From Agrobacterium larrymoorei (GTDB lineage Bacteria; Pseudomonadota; Alphaproteobacteria; Rhizobiales; Rhizobiaceae), in assembly GCF_005145045.1 (NCBI RefSeq), contig NZ_CP039691.1:1872001-1936000 (forward strand): a stretch of DNA of 64,000 nt, written 5' to 3'. A program made the position numbers and the translations under genes. This document shows, one piece after another, positions 1 through 9,693 of this stretch; the first letter of the stretch is position 1, and each line of letters starts with the position of its first letter. The notes beneath the pieces are model-generated. The model made no database searches. It was not told the origin of the DNA and worked only from the letters and a program-made list of their open reading frames with translations.

Positions 1-1236
1 GCGGATGCCATGCATGTGCGCCTGGCGGACGAAAGCGTGTGTATTGGCCCGCCCCCTTCGCGTGACAGCTACCTCAACATCCACCAGATCGTTGCGGCCT
101 GCGAAATCACCGGTGCGGACGCCGTTCACCCCGGCTATGGTTTCCTTTCGGAAAACGCCAAGTTCGCAGATATTCTCGACGCGCACGGCATCACCTTCAT
201 CGGGCCGACCGCCGATCATATCCGCATCATGGGTGACAAGATCACTGCCAAGCAGACGGCTCAGGAACTGGGTATTCCCGTCGTTCCCGGCTCCGACGGC
301 GAAGTGAAGCCTGAGAACGCGATGGAAATCGCCAGGCAGATCGGCTTCCCCGTACTCATCAAGGCCACGGCAGGCGGCGGCGGACGCGGCATGAAGGTCG
401 CCAAGACCGAAGCCGATCTGGACGAAGCCGTTTCGACCGCCCGTTCCGAAGCGCTGGCTGCTTTCGGCAACGACGCCGTCTACATGGAAAAATATCTCGG
501 CAAGCCGCGCCACATCGAGGTGCAGGTTTTCGGCGATGGCGAAGGCAATGCCGTCCATCTGGGTGAACGCGACTGCTCTCTGCAGCGCCGCCACCAGAAG
601 GTTCTGGAAGAAGCCAACTCCCCTGCTCTCACCGTCGAGCAGCGCATGGAAATCGGCGAGATTTGCGCGAGCGCCATGCGCAAGCTGAAGTATCGCGGTG
701 CTGGCACCATCGAGTTCCTCTACGAAAACGGCGAGTTCTATTTCATCGAAATGAACACCCGTCTTCAGGTGGAGCATCCGGTCACCGAAGCCATCACCGG
801 CATGGACCTGGTGCAGGAGCAGATTCGCGTCGCTTCCGGCCAGGGCCTTTCGGTTACGCAGGCTGATATCGAATTCCATGGTCACGCCATCGAATGCCGT
901 ATCAATGCGGAAGATCCGCGCACTTTCGTTCCGTCTCCGGGTACGCTGACCTATTTCCACACGCCCGGCGGTCTCGGCGTGCGCGTGGATTCTGGTGCTT
1001 ATCAGGGTTACAAGATCCCGCCTTACTACGACAGCATGATCGGCAAGCTGATCGTACATGGTCGCGACCGTGACGAATGCATTCGTCGCCTGCGCCGCGC
1101 ACTGGACGAGTTCGTCGTTGACGGCATCAAGACGACGCTTCCGCTGTTCCAGGACCTGCTTCAGAACGAAGACATTCTGGCGGGCAATTACGACATTCAC
1201 TGGCTGGAGAAATATCTGGCCGGCGACGCTCACTAA
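1..1236 (+). CDS. accC: Acetyl-CoA carboxylase biotin carboxylase subunit (5' end outside window)
   Basis: ATP-dependent carboxylation of the biotin on BCCP, the first half-reaction of malonyl-CoA and fatty acid synthesis in the cytoplasm. The frame is open from base 1, so the start lies upstream; 411 residues are visible of a family length near 450. The ATP-grasp glycine-rich loop (ATAGGGGRGMK, near residue 121) and the catalytic motif EMNTRLQVEHPVTE (near residue 250) are intact. The gene ends only 3 nt before aat, so the two are probably co-transcribed. A biotin protein ligase that would modify the partner BCCP is encoded in this window at 45683. Confidence 0.96.
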   Translation, partial: ADAMHVRLADESVCIGPPPSRDSYLNIHQIVAACEITGADAVHPGYGFLSENAKFADILDAHGITFIGPTADHIRIMGDKITAKQTAQELGIPVVPGSDGEVKPENAMEIARQIGFPVLIKATAGGGGRGMKVAKTEADLDEAVSTARSEALAAFGNDAVYMEKYLGKPRHIEVQVFGDGEGNAVHLGERDCSLQRRHQKVLEEANSPALTVEQRMEIGEICASAMRKLKYRGAGTIEFLYENGEFYFIEMNTRLQVEHPVTEAITGMDLVQEQIRVASGQGLSVTQADIEFHGHAIECRINAEDPRTFVPSPGTLTYFHTPGGLGVRVDSGAYQGYKIPPYYDSMIGKLIVHGRDRDECIRRLRRALDEFVVDGIKTTLPLFQDLLQNEDILAGNYDIHWLEKYLAGDAH

Positions 1237-1239
1237 GAG

Positions 1240-1851
1240 ATGGGGCGGCGCAGCAGAGATAGCGATATCACCGTCGATATGCTGCTGCGCGCCTACTCTA
1301 TCGGCCTGTTTCCCATGGCCGAATCGGCTGACGATCCCGAGCTTTTCTGGGTCGAGCCGGAATTACGGGGCATCATACCGCTCAATGATTTCCACGTCTC
1401 GAAAAGCCTTACCAAGACCATTCGAAAGACGCCTTTCGATATCCGCTTCGACACGGCCTTCGATGCCGTGATGGCCGGGTGCGCCGAAGAAGCGCCGGAT
1501 CGCCCCAGCACCTGGATCAACGAGACCATCCGCAAACTTTACGTCGAACTTCACCAGATCGGCCACGCCCACAGCGTCGAAGCCTGGGAAGAAGACCAAC
1601 TCGTCGGAGGCCTCTACGGCGTCTCCCTCGGCTCCGCCTTCTTCGGCGAAAGCATGTTCTCCAGACGCACCAACGCCTCGAAGATTTGTCTCGTGCATCT
1701 GGTAGAGAGGCTGCGTGAAAACGGCTTCACTCTGCTCGACACACAGTTCACGACGGAACATCTCAAGACGTTTGGAGCTATCGACGTGCCTAAAGCAGAA
1801 TACGCGAAGATGCTGCAACGGGCAGTGAATTCGGCGGATTTGGAATTTTAG
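1240..1851 (+). CDS. aat: Leucyl/phenylalanyl-tRNA--protein transferase
   Basis: Transfers Leu or Phe from aminoacyl-tRNA to proteins with N-terminal Arg or Lys, creating N-degrons for ClpS/ClpAP. The 203-residue product has family hallmarks: [14 protein letters not shown] near the N-terminus, [20 protein letters not shown] in the centre, FFGESMFSR, and [16 protein letters not shown] near the C-terminus. The ATG lies 3 nt after the accC stop with only a weak ribosome-binding site, suggesting translational coupling. The next in-frame ATG (1279) would remove part of the conserved N-terminus. Confidence 0.95.
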   Translation: MGRRSRDSDITVDMLLRAYSIGLFPMAESADDPELFWVEPELRGIIPLNDFHVSKSLTKTIRKTPFDIRFDTAFDAVMAGCAEEAPDRPSTWINETIRKLYVELHQIGHAHSVEAWEEDQLVGGLYGVSLGSAFFGESMFSRRTNASKICLVHLVERLRENGFTLLDTQFTTEHLKTFGAIDVPKAEYAKMLQRAVNSADLEF

Positions 1852-1893
1852 TGAGTTCGTCGCTCTGCCAATTGGCGGCAATCACAGACCTCT

Positions 1894-2009
1894 CCTCATT
1901 CCTGTCCTTGTGACAGGAATCCAGCCAGCCCAAGTCTTTGGGCTGAAAGACCCTCCCTCCACGCAGACGCGAGTCGACTGAATTCCTGTGACGAACACAG
2001 GAATGAGGG
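1894..2009. repeat. Palindromic intergenic repeat with two hairpin ends
   Basis: Both ends are hairpins and mirror each other. On the left ATTCCTGT (1898-1905) pairs with ACAGGAAT (1913-1920). On the right ATTCCTGTG (1982-1990) pairs with CACAGGAAT (1996-2004). The outer CTCATTCCTGT and ACAGGAATGAG are inverted copies, so the whole element can also fold on itself. The layout matches the element at 4155-4265, although the hairpin sequences differ. It sits between convergent genes aat and DUF2155, as REP/BIME-like elements often do, and may act as a bidirectional transcription end. Confidence 0.75.
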
Positions 2010-2018
2010 AGTGCGATG

Positions 2019-2456
2019 TTAGTTCTTCGCCGTCGAAGGCGCAGGAACGTCCGATTCCTGTTTGCAGCCAGTCAGCCACACGTCATAAATCGGGTGTTCC
2101 ACGGCGTTGAGGCCGGGGCTGTCGGCGAACATCCAGCCGGTGAAGATGCGGCGGATTTTGCGGTCCAGGGTGATTTCATCGACTTCCACGAAGGAATCGA
2201 TCTTCTGCGCCTCGGTATCGTCGCGCGAATAGCAGACCTTCGGTGTCACCTGAAGCGCGCCGAACTGCACGGTTTCATCGATATAGACATCGAAGGAGGT
2301 GATGCGGCCGGTGATCTTGTCGATGCCGGAAAAAACCGCGACCTTGTTTTCAAGGCGGGCTGCGGAGACTGGGGAGACGAGACCGACTGCTGGCACCAGC
2401 GCCAAAAGCGACATTACCAGCGCACGCAAAGACATATCCCGCGTGAATGTTCTCAT
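2019..2456 (-). CDS. DUF2155 domain-containing exported protein
   Basis: A 145-residue protein with an N-terminal signal peptide (basic start, hydrophobic run LRALVMSLLALVPAVGLV, A-A cleavage region) and a DUF2155 core containing KVAVFSGIDKITGRI, FGALQVTPKVCYSR and FTGWMFADSPGLNAVEHPIYDVWL. Two cysteines in the mature part could form a disulphide. DUF2155 is common in Alphaproteobacteria and has no defined reaction; a periplasmic location is inferred. I chose the ATG at 2456 because the upstream alternative at 2489 would add a non-signal-like extension. It faces aat across the palindromic repeat. Confidence 0.85.
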   Translation of the reverse strand: MRTFTRDMSLRALVMSLLALVPAVGLVSPVSAARLENKVAVFSGIDKITGRITSFDVYIDETVQFGALQVTPKVCYSRDDTEAQKIDSFVEVDEITLDRKIRRIFTGWMFADSPGLNAVEHPIYDVWLTGCKQESDVPAPSTAKN

Positions 2457-2599
2457 ATCGAATCGTCTCCAGAAAACTGCCCCGCTCATCCAAGAGCCAG
2501 ACCACGCCTAAGGGCCGAATGTGGCAAAAGCGGGTGGCGGTCATGATCAAATGTCCGCCAGTTTCACTCCGTTCAGAACAGAGTGTCCGTCACGCGATA

Positions 2600-2998
2600 T
2601 CAGCCGCCGGGCGTCCACGCATCGTAATCGCCGGTTACGCGAGGACGCTCGCCGGAAACCGCCAGAGAACCCTGCGGGCGATAGGCCTTGGAAGAGCCGG
2701 TCAGGTTTGGCTGATGCGCCTTCTGCCAATCGCGAGCCACATAGTTTTCCTGGCTCGGCGGCGTATCGGTGCGGTAGTGCATCCAGCCGTGCCAGCCCGG
2801 AGGAATGGCAGAGGCTTCAGCATAACCATTATAGATGACCCAACGGCGCGGCATGCCCCAGGAGGTGGTGCCACCCTCGTAGTAGGTGTTGCCCAACTCG
2901 TCCGTGCCCACCTTCTTGCCGAAGCGCCATGTGTGGAAGCGCGTTCCGATCGTCTGGCCGTTCCACCAGGTGAAGATTTGCGTCAGAAGAGTCTTCAT
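2600..2998 (-). CDS. NDUFA12-family NADH:ubiquinone oxidoreductase subunit
   Basis: A 132-residue homologue of the mitochondrial complex I accessory subunit B17.2/NDUFA12, which is retained in Alphaproteobacteria. Conserved features are GTRFHTWRFGKKVGTDELGNTYYE at the N-terminus, RRWVIYNGYAEASAIPPGWHGWMHY in the centre and W-QKAHQPNLTGS-KAYRPQGSL toward the C-terminus. The ATG at 2998 gives the normal N-terminus, MKTLLTQIFTWW; the frame stays open to 3049 but that part is not family-like. The gene is far from the nuo operon at 46.4-61.9 kb, whose product it probably decorates. Confidence 0.9.
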   Translation of the reverse strand: MKTLLTQIFTWWNGQTIGTRFHTWRFGKKVGTDELGNTYYEGGTTSWGMPRRWVIYNGYAEASAIPPGWHGWMHYRTDTPPSQENYVARDWQKAHQPNLTGSSKAYRPQGSLAVSGERPRVTGDYDAWTPGG

Positions 2999-3102
2999 TA
3001 TCCGTTCCTCGGGCTTTTCAGGTGCGGCGCTTTCGCACCCGCACAGCAACAGCTTATGCCGTTACCGGCGTGAATTGTCCAGCATTTCCATGAGCGGAAA
3101 CA

Positions 3103-3576
3103 CTATTTCAGCTTCACTCGAAAGCCGAAATGACGCTTCTCGAAACCAAGCCGCTCATAGAAACGATGAGCATCGATTCGAGCCGCGTTGGAGGTGAGCT
3201 GAACTGTCGAAAGTCCGCGTTTCCGGGCCTCTTCGATGCAGTAGCGGATCATGATCGCGCCAATGCCACGCCCGCGCATGTCTTCACGCGTCTGCACCGC
3301 CTCGATGACCATGGAGACCGCACCGCGCCCGACAAGCTTCGTCAGAACTGCCGTCTGGAAGGTGCCGACCACCGTTCCATCGAGCTCCGCCACGTAGAGC
3401 GTCTCGTTGGGTGACATGGCGATTGCGCGGAACGCTGCGAGATAATCCGGCAGGGCCGCCTCGTCCGTCGTGTCGCCATGCCCGCCGATTTCATCGGCTG
3501 CAAACAGCGCGGCCAGTGCCGGAACATCCTCTTCGCGCGCTTCACGAATGACCAGATTATCCAGCGTGGTAGTCAT
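3103..3576 (-). CDS. GNAT family N-acetyltransferase
   Basis: A 157-residue Gcn5-related acetyltransferase. The acetyl-CoA-binding motif A is clear (VIEAVQTREDMRGRGIGAIMIRYCIEEAR), followed by the C-terminal QLTSNAARIDAHRFYERLGFEKRHFGFRVKL, typical of small-molecule acetyltransferases. The substrate cannot be read from the sequence. Its ATG overlaps the stop of the upstream GNAT gene (3573-4073) by 4 nt (ATGA), so the two are translated as a coupled pair. Confidence 0.9.
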   Translation of the reverse strand: MTTTLDNLVIREAREEDVPALAALFAADEIGGHGDTTDEAALPDYLAAFRAIAMSPNETLYVAELDGTVVGTFQTAVLTKLVGRGAVSMVIEAVQTREDMRGRGIGAIMIRYCIEEARKRGLSTVQLTSNAARIDAHRFYERLGFEKRHFGFRVKLK

Positions 3577-4073
3577 CTCTTGAGGCTCTTTTCCATCACG
3601 ATACCCGGCATTCCTTCTACGCCCGCCATGCGTTCGATTCGGTCCACCTCGGTAAAACCCACGCCTTCATAGAAGGCGATTGCGACAGTATTTTTAGGCT
3701 CCACTTCCAGCCGCATGATTTCCGCATCCAGGAAACAGGTCTCGACCTCGGCAAAAAGATCGCGCCCCACGCCCTGACGCTGAAACTGCGGATCGACGTA
3801 AAGCTGATAGAGCAGCGCCGTCTTCGCCATCTGGGTGGACATGACCGCATAGGCCATGCCGCCGATGCGCTTGCCATCATCGGCCACCAGAAACTCGCCA
3901 CCCTTTTTCTCGACGCGCTCCTTCAGTGCCTGCGGTGTGTGCCACAGCGCAATCATGTCGTTCACCTTGTCCGTGCCATAGATCGCGTCATAGGTGGCGT
4001 GCCACGTCTTCATCAGCAAAGACCGGACCGGCTCGATATCGCGTTCACTGGCGGTGCGAATGAAGAACACCAT
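3573..4073 (-). CDS. GNAT family N-acetyltransferase
   Basis: A 166-residue GNAT acetyltransferase with the motif QLYVDPQFQRQGVGRDLFAEVETCF for acetyl-CoA and a C-terminal VEPKNTVAIAFYEGVGFTEVDR strand-helix region. The ATG at 4073 is preceded by a strong GGAGG Shine-Dalgarno with 5-nt spacing; the frame is open further upstream but without a comparable site. It is the first gene of a two-GNAT unit. Substrate unknown. It resembles RimI-like small acetyltransferases only in general fold. Confidence 0.9.
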   Translation of the reverse strand: MVFFIRTASERDIEPVRSLLMKTWHATYDAIYGTDKVNDMIALWHTPQALKERVEKKGGEFLVADDGKRIGGMAYAVMSTQMAKTALLYQLYVDPQFQRQGVGRDLFAEVETCFLDAEIMRLEVEPKNTVAIAFYEGVGFTEVDRIERMAGVEGMPGIVMEKSLKR

Positions 4074-4154
4074 TTTTCCTCCGTCGAAATAGAAAAGCCG
4101 GGAAGAATCCCGGCAAGTAAGGGCGCACCGTAGAGAGTGAGGAAGCCTCCTCCT

Positions 4155-4265
4155 CGTCACCCCGGACTTGATCCGGGGTCCAGCGCCATCAAGTCCTTGA
4201 TGGCAGAAGAGTCTCTCGCCGCGCAGACGCGCGGCACTGGATTCCGGCTCAAGGCCGGAATGACG
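4155..4265. repeat. Palindromic intergenic repeat (CCCCGGA...CCGGAATGAC type)
   Basis: The left end GTCACCCCGGACTTGATCC and the right end GGCTCAAGGCCGGAATGAC are each hairpins: CCCCGGA/TCCGGGG at 4160-4178 and TTCCGG/CCGGAA at 4242-4260. They bracket two further inverted repeats, GCCATCAAG/CTTGATGGC and GCCGCGC/GCGCGGC. This is a frequent dispersed element in rhizobial and other alphaproteobacterial genomes. It lies just after the gatB stop and may act as its transcription end. A half copy occurs at 31402-31430. Confidence 0.8.
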
Positions 4266-4279
4266 GGAAATAGGAGCGC

Positions 4280-5782
4280 CTACTCCTCGATCCCCAACTT
4301 GGCCTTCACCAGTTCCTGTACCGCCTGCGGGTTTGCCTTGCCGCCGGTGGCCTTCATGACCTGGCCGACGAACCAGCCCGCGAGTGTGGGCTTGGCCTTT
4401 ACCTTCTCGACCTGATCCGGGTTGGCGGCGATGATGTCGTCCACGGCCTTTTCGATGGCGCCCGTATCCGTCACCTGCTTCATGCCGCGGCTTTCCACGA
4501 TGTCCGCCGGGTTACCGCCCTCGTTCCAGACGATTTCGAACAGGTCCTTGGCAATCTTGCCGGAGATCGTGTTCGCCTTGATGAGGTCGATGATGCCGCC
4601 GAGCTGCTCTGGCGAAACCGGGGTTTCCTCGATGGATTTGCTGGACTTGTTCAGCGCGCCGAGCAGGTCATTGATCACCCAGTTGGCAGCAGACTTCGGG
4701 TCACGGCCAGCGGCAACCGCCTCGTAATAATCCGCAATCGCTTTTTCCGAGACGAGAATGGAAGCGTCATAGACCGACAGGCCAAGCTCGGAAACGAAAC
4801 GCGCTTTCTTGTCATCCGGCAGTTCCGGCAGATCGACCTTGAGGCTTTCTACGAAAGCATCGTCGAATTCCAGCGGCAGCAGGTCCGGGTCGGGGAAATA
4901 GCGGTAGTCATGCGCATCTTCCTTGGAGCGCATGGAGCGCGTCTCGCCCTTGCCGGGATCGAACAGGCGGGTTTCCTGATCGATGGCGCCGCCATCTTCC
5001 AGAATTGCGATCTGGCGACGGGCTTCGTATTCGATGGCCTGGCCGATAAAGCGGATCGAGTTGACGTTCTTGATTTCGCAACGCGTGCCGAAACCTTCAC
5101 CCGGACGACGAACGGAAACGTTGACGTCCGCACGCATGGAGCCTTCGTCCATATTGCCATCGCAGGTCCCGAGGTAGCGCACGATAGAGCGCAGCTTGGT
5201 CATGTAGGCCTTCGCCTCGTCGGAAGAACGCATATCCGGCTTGGACACGATTTCCATCAGCGCCACACCGGAGCGGTTCAGGTCCACGAAGGACATTGTG
5301 GGGTGCTGGTCGTGCATCAACTTGCCCGCGTCCTGCTCCAGATGCAGACGCTCGATGCCGATTTCGATGTCTTCGAAATTGCCCTGACGATCCGGCCCCA
5401 GCGAAATTGTGATGGTGCCCTCACCCACGATAGGGTCCTTGAACTGCGAAATCTGGTAGCCCTGCGGAAGGTCCGGGTAGAAATAGTTCTTGCGGTCGAA
5501 GATCGAACGGTTGTTGATCTTCGCCTTCAAACCAAGGCCGGTGCGCACGGCCTGCGCCACGCATTCCTCGTTGATGACGGGCAGCATGCCGGGCATCGCG
5601 GCATCCACCAGCGAGACGTTGGTATTCGGCGCATTGCCGAATGTGGTGGAGGCGCCGGAGAACAGCTTGGAGTTGGACAGAACCTGTGCGTGAACCTCCA
5701 TGCCGATGACGATTTCCCAGTCGCCGGTGGCGCCGGGAATGAAGCGTTTCGGATCGGGTGTGCGCACGTCTACAAGGGTCAT
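4280..5782 (-). CDS. gatB: Asp-tRNA(Asn)/Glu-tRNA(Gln) amidotransferase subunit B
   Basis: Tail-binding and kinase-like subunit of GatCAB, which converts misacylated Glu-tRNA(Gln) and Asp-tRNA(Asn) to the cognate amide forms. The 500-residue product has the family signature [19 protein letters not shown] near residue 27, [35 protein letters not shown] and KNVNSIRFI, plus the C-terminal YqeY-like helical domain. Unusually, gatB is separated from gatC-gatA (7867-9693) by several acetyltransferase genes instead of being contiguous. Confidence 0.97.
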   Translation of the reverse strand: MTLVDVRTPDPKRFIPGATGDWEIVIGMEVHAQVLSNSKLFSGASTTFGNAPNTNVSLVDAAMPGMLPVINEECVAQAVRTGLGLKAKINNRSIFDRKNYFYPDLPQGYQISQFKDPIVGEGTITISLGPDRQGNFEDIEIGIERLHLEQDAGKLMHDQHPTMSFVDLNRSGVALMEIVSKPDMRSSDEAKAYMTKLRSIVRYLGTCDGNMDEGSMRADVNVSVRRPGEGFGTRCEIKNVNSIRFIGQAIEYEARRQIAILEDGGAIDQETRLFDPGKGETRSMRSKEDAHDYRYFPDPDLLPLEFDDAFVESLKVDLPELPDDKKARFVSELGLSVYDASILVSEKAIADYYEAVAAGRDPKSAANWVINDLLGALNKSSKSIEETPVSPEQLGGIIDLIKANTISGKIAKDLFEIVWNEGGNPADIVESRGMKQVTDTGAIEKAVDDIIAANPDQVEKVKAKPTLAGWFVGQVMKATGGKANPQAVQELVKAKLGIEE

Positions 5783-5934
5783 ATCAAGCTCTTAAGATAC
5801 GGAATTTCTATCTGTGGTGAGGTAGAGCAAATGGCTTGATGGTGCAAGACTTCAAGAGGAGGAAGCGCGAAAGCTCTGGATTTTTAGGCAGGCATGATGC
5901 TACCTGTCTACAATTCAGGATTACATCGAGCAAT

Positions 5935-6252
5935 ATGACAACCATTCTCATCGCAGCCGCGACCTATCTCACCTTCAATCTCTTCGTTTTCCTCATCTAT
6001 TGGTGGGACAAGGAAGCTGCAAAAAACAGGGAAAGGCGCGTCCCCGAGAGCACCCTGCTCTGGCTCGCCTTTCTGGGCGGAAGTCTCGGCGCGGTGACAG
6101 CGCAGCGCCTGCTTCGTCACAAGACGCGCAAGGAGCCCTTCCGCAGCCTGCTTATGGCAATCGTCGTGCTTCACTTAGGGCTTATTTTATCGCTGGCAAT
6201 CATGCCCGACTGGCCGTTGCGGGCTTTGAAGTTTTTCGATCTTCCGGCTTAA
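5935..6252 (+). CDS. DUF1294 family small membrane protein
   Basis: A 105-residue protein with three predicted hydrophobic stretches (residues 3-22, 41-55 and 75-92). The DUF1294 core is present: YWWDKEAAKN, RVPESTLLWLAFLGGSLGAVTAQRLLRHKTRKEPFR. The family is found alone or fused to cold-shock domains; its function is unknown. I chose the ATG at 5935, since the frame upstream encodes nothing family-like. The ribosome-binding site is weak. The last 4 nt overlap the 3' end of the convergent GNAT gene. Confidence 0.8.
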   Translation: MTTILIAAATYLTFNLFVFLIYWWDKEAAKNRERRVPESTLLWLAFLGGSLGAVTAQRLLRHKTRKEPFRSLLMAIVVLHLGLILSLAIMPDWPLRALKFFDLPA

Positions 6253-6758
6253 AAGGACGGCCCGTAGGTTACCATCTCGAATTCCTTCAACTGCTTGCGC
6301 AGACCGATGGATTGCACCTCGCGATCCAGCTTTCGCGCATATTTCATCGATAGCCAGCTGACCTCATATCCATGCTTGCGGAAGAAGGAGAGCGCCTTTT
6401 CATTATCGGCATGGCTCTCCAGTTTGACCGAGGGGAACCCCGCCGCGAGAACTTGCGCCTCGAGTTCATCGAGCAGCATTTCTCCGATTCCCTGCCGTTG
6501 ATAGAACGGATCGATCCAGAAATCGGAGATCATGTCATCGGAATTTTCCCGTGCGGCCCAACCTGCAAGAGTGCCGTCACTCTCCGCAACAAGAATGCAA
6601 TGCCATGCGCCTAGCGTGAAATGGGCAAAGGCCGAGCGGGCATTCTCGCGAATCTCGTCATTCGTCTGGATGGATCGGGTGGCATCTTCCCAGGCACGGA
6701 AGCCAATTGCCGCAAGTATCGCCGCGTCATCCTGCCGTGCTTGCCGAATGGTTATCAA
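6249..6758 (-). CDS. GNAT family N-acetyltransferase
   Basis: A 169-residue GNAT protein beginning MITIRQARQDDAAILAAIGFRAWEDA. Acetyl-CoA-binding motif A reads DFWIDPFYQRQGIGEMLLDELEAQV and is followed by VKLESHADNEKALSFFRKHGYEVSWLSMKYARKL. It is about as similar to the GNAT at 7385 as two family members with the same N-terminal layout (R-x-A-W after the first strand, then I-S-D-[FI]-W-I-D-P); the two may be diverged paralogues. Substrate unknown. Confidence 0.88.
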   Translation of the reverse strand: MITIRQARQDDAAILAAIGFRAWEDATRSIQTNDEIRENARSAFAHFTLGAWHCILVAESDGTLAGWAARENSDDMISDFWIDPFYQRQGIGEMLLDELEAQVLAAGFPSVKLESHADNEKALSFFRKHGYEVSWLSMKYARKLDREVQSIGLRKQLKEFEMVTYGPSF

Positions 6759-6845
6759 ACCACGTCCCCGTGTTCTATTTCGAAACTCGTGACGCTGTTG
6801 TGATTCGGCAAGCCTGTCCTCGTCAAGTGATAGCTAATCAAAGCG

Positions 6846-7316
6846 TTAAATCTTCGCCACCAGCGCCGTTAGCTGATCCGCCGCAGCGCCCCAGCCTTCA
6901 TGAAAACCCATCGCCTCATGCGTTTTCTTGTCCTCTTCGTTCCAGTGGCGCGCAATGGCCGTGTATTTGGTGCGCCCGCCACCCATATCATCAAGCAGAA
7001 CGATGCCTGTCATGAATGGCTTTTCGGAGGGCACCCAAGCGCTGGTAAAGGCGTCGGTAAAGACCAGCTTTTCATTCGGTACGACTTCCAGATAGACGCC
7101 GCGATTCTCCACCACTTCGCCATTCGGCCCGTTCATGACGATGAAGCTAGAGCCACCTGCGCGCAGATCAAGCTCGGCATGGGAAACCGCCCAGGGCTTG
7201 GGACAGAACCACTCCTTCATCAGTTCAGGATCGGTCCATGCGCGGAAGATTTTCTCACGCGGCGCGTCGATTTCGCGCATCAAAACCAGTTCATGCCTTG
7301 CCGTATCAGTCGTCAT
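6846..7316 (-). CDS. SRPBCC family (AHSA1-like) protein
   Basis: A 156-residue START-like (SRPBCC) protein of the 'activator of Hsp90 ATPase homologue 1-like' group. Recognisable are the N-terminal strand ELVLMREIDAPREKIFRAWTDPELMKEWFCP, the central GGSSFIVMNGPNGEVVENRGVYLEVVPNEKLVFTDAF and the C-terminal helix HEAMGFHEGWGAAADQLTALV. Such bacterial proteins bind hydrophobic ligands in a helix-grip cavity and are often linked to ArsR regulators; no regulator is adjacent here. The ligand is not known. Confidence 0.88.
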   Translation of the reverse strand: MTTDTARHELVLMREIDAPREKIFRAWTDPELMKEWFCPKPWAVSHAELDLRAGGSSFIVMNGPNGEVVENRGVYLEVVPNEKLVFTDAFTSAWVPSEKPFMTGIVLLDDMGGGRTKYTAIARHWNEEDKKTHEAMGFHEGWGAAADQLTALVAKI

Positions 7317-7384
7317 GATCGCCTCCCGCTGTCTTGATTGAGCGGCAGAATAGCAGAGGATGAAGGGTTAAAAAGGGCGCATTT

Positions 7385-7876
7385 TCAGAGCAGCTTTTCC
7401 AGCCTTACTTTTTCAAGATCGACCTGCATACTCTCCGACCATTGCGTGCCTTGCCACACGATGCTGAAGCCGCAGCGCTCATAAGCGCGGATGGCATTGA
7501 CGTTCTTTGCATGCGTGGCGATCTTTGCGATGGCAATGCCGGAACTGCGCATCTTTTCAAGGAGATGATCAACGAGAGCGCGGCCAATGCCCCTGCCCTG
7601 ATAATCCGGATCGATCCATATGTCCGAAATATAGTCCGGCTCTCCGGCCCGCGCACCCCACCCAACGGTGGCGCCGTCCATCTCGGCAACCACAACGTCG
7701 CAACTGGTCTCTTGAGCGAACTTGGCGAATTCGCCGCCCACGCGCTCGATCACGGCAGGGTCGAGATAGCTATCTTCAAATGCGCTGCTCGATTGCCAGG
7801 CGCGAATACCAACAAGGCCGACCGCATCGCGATCGGCCTCTGTCATGGCTCGAATTGTAAGACCGCTTACCACCAT
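7385..7876 (-). CDS. GNAT family N-acetyltransferase coupled to gatA
   Basis: A 163-residue GNAT protein with motif [26 protein letters not shown] and a C-terminal [23 protein letters not shown]. Its ATG (7874-7876) lies inside the last codons of gatA, a 10-nt overlap, so it is translationally coupled to and co-transcribed with gatC-gatA. Whether that reflects a functional link, for example acetylation related to translation, or simple genome packing cannot be decided from sequence. Confidence 0.9.
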   Translation of the reverse strand: MVVSGLTIRAMTEADRDAVGLVGIRAWQSSSAFEDSYLDPAVIERVGGEFAKFAQETSCDVVVAEMDGATVGWGARAGEPDYISDIWIDPDYQGRGIGRALVDHLLEKMRSSGIAIAKIATHAKNVNAIRAYERCGFSIVWQGTQWSESMQVDLEKVRLEKLL

Positions 7877-9348
7877 TTGGCGGGCGTGAATTTGCCCGCG
7901 GCCTGCTCGATGGCGTGTGCCGTCTTGAACAGGGTTTCTTCCTCGAATGGCTTGCCGATAAGCTGAAGACCAAGCGGCAGGCCCTTGCCGTCAAGACCGG
8001 CAGGAACGGACAGACCCGGCAGACCGGCCATGTTGACAGTGATGGTGAACACGTCCTGCAGGTACATCTTCACCGGATCGGCTGCCAGTTCCTTGTCGCC
8101 GATTTCGAAGGCGGAGGATGGCGTAATCGGTGCCAGAACGGCGTCCACACCCTCATGGAAGACGTTTTCGAAGTCGCGCTTGATCAGCGTGCGAACCTTC
8201 TGCGCCTTGAGGTAATAGGCGTCGTAATAGCCAGCGGAAAGCACATAGGTACCGACCATGATACGGCGCTTCACTTCCGAGCCGAAACCGGCAGCGCGGC
8301 TCTTCTCGTACATATCGGCAATGTCCTTGCCATCGACGCGCAGGCCGTAGCGAACGCCATCGTAACGCGCGAGGTTGGACGATGCTTCCGCAGGGGCCAC
8401 GATGTAATAGGCTGGCAGCGCGTATTTCGTATGCGGCAGAGAAATATCGACAACTTCCGCGCCAGCATCCTTCAGCCACTGAACGCCCTGCGCCCACAGC
8501 TTTTCAATCTCTTCCGGCATGCCATCGACGCGATACTCCTTCGGAATACCAATCTTCAGCCCCTTCAGCGACTGGCCGATGGCCTTTTCGTAATCCGGCA
8601 CCGGCAGATCGACGGAGGTCGTATCCTTCGCATCGACGCTGGCCATGGATTTCAGAAGGATTGCGGCATCGCGCACGTCGCGGGCAATCGGACCGGCCTG
8701 ATCGAGCGAGGATGCATAGGCGACCACGCCCCAGCGCGAAACGCGGCCATAGGTCGGCTTGATGCCGACCGTGCCGGTAAAGGCTGCAGGCTGGCGAATG
8801 GAGCCGCCGGTATCGGTGGCTGTCGCGCCTGCGCAAAGATGCGCGGCAACGGCTGCGGCGGACCCACCGGAGGAGCCGCCGGGAACGAGGTTCTTGTCGG
8901 AACCGTTGGCGCGCCAGGGGTTGATGGCCGGGCCGTAATAGGAGCTTTCGTTGGACGAGCCCATTGCGAATTCGTCCATGTTAAGCTTGCCCAGAAGCAC
9001 GGCGCCGTCGTCCCACAGGTTCTGCGTAACGGTCGATTCGTATTTCGGCTTGAAGCCATCCAGAACGTGCGAGCATGCCTGCGTATGGATATCGCGCGTG
9101 GCGAAAAGGTCCTTCACGCCAACCGGAATACCTTCCAGCGCGCCGCCCTTGCCTGCCGCCAGTCGCTCATCCGAAGCCCTGGCCATCTCGCGCGCCTTTT
9201 CCGGCGTCGTCACGACATAGGCGTTCAGCTTCTCATTGGCAGCATCGATGGACTTCAGATAGGCGTCCGTCAGTTCAACGGCGGTGAATTCCTTGGCCTT
9301 CAGCTTATCACGTGCTTCGGCAATGGTGAGGCTGGTCAGTTCGGTCAT
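7867..9348 (-). CDS. gatA: Asp-tRNA(Asn)/Glu-tRNA(Gln) amidotransferase subunit A
   Basis: Glutaminase subunit of GatCAB: it hydrolyses Gln and channels ammonia to GatB. The 493-residue amidase-signature protein carries the Ser-cisSer-Lys triad: Lys79 in GVKDLFAT, Ser159 in [15 protein letters not shown] and Ser183 in [12 protein letters not shown]. GatC is encoded 57 nt upstream on the same strand, so the order is gatC-gatA-GNAT, with gatB 2 kb away in the same direction. Confidence 0.98.
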   Translation of the reverse strand: MTELTSLTIAEARDKLKAKEFTAVELTDAYLKSIDAANEKLNAYVVTTPEKAREMARASDERLAAGKGGALEGIPVGVKDLFATRDIHTQACSHVLDGFKPKYESTVTQNLWDDGAVLLGKLNMDEFAMGSSNESSYYGPAINPWRANGSDKNLVPGGSSGGSAAAVAAHLCAGATATDTGGSIRQPAAFTGTVGIKPTYGRVSRWGVVAYASSLDQAGPIARDVRDAAILLKSMASVDAKDTTSVDLPVPDYEKAIGQSLKGLKIGIPKEYRVDGMPEEIEKLWAQGVQWLKDAGAEVVDISLPHTKYALPAYYIVAPAEASSNLARYDGVRYGLRVDGKDIADMYEKSRAAGFGSEVKRRIMVGTYVLSAGYYDAYYLKAQKVRTLIKRDFENVFHEGVDAVLAPITPSSAFEIGDKELAADPVKMYLQDVFTITVNMAGLPGLSVPAGLDGKGLPLGLQLIGKPFEEETLFKTAHAIEQAAGKFTPAKWW

Positions 9349-9405
9349 ATCGGCAACGGCTTTCGAAAACTTTTGAAATCTTGGAGCGGGAGCAAGCGAA
9401 ATCGC

Positions 9406-9693
9406 TTACTCGACCACCTTCGGAACCATGAAGAAATTACGGTCTGTGGCAGGCGCATTGGCGACGATGTCATCAGCCTTGTCGCCGTCATTCACGTCGT
9501 CAACCCGCTTCTTCATGGCCACCGGCGTAACGGAGGTCATCGGCTCGACGCCATCCACATTCACTTCCGACAACTGCTCCACGAAACCGAGAATGCCATT
9601 CAGCTGGCCAAGCATGATATTGGCCTCTTCTTCGCTGACGGCAATACGGGAAAGACGCGCAACGCGCTTCACGGTGGCAAGATCGACGGACAT
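9406..9693 (-). CDS. gatC: Asp-tRNA(Asn)/Glu-tRNA(Gln) amidotransferase subunit C
   Basis: The small 95-residue subunit that wraps around the GatA-GatB interface and stabilises the complex. It starts [20 protein letters not shown], continues with the helical [25 protein letters not shown] and ends in the family's typical [11 protein letters not shown]. First gene of the gatC-gatA-GNAT unit; its promoter should lie in 9694-9944, a region shared with the divergent M48 peptidase gene. Confidence 0.96.
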   Translation of the reverse strand: MSVDLATVKRVARLSRIAVSEEEANIMLGQLNGILGFVEQLSEVNVDGVEPMTSVTPVAMKKRVDDVNDGDKADDIVANAPATDRNFFMVPKVVE

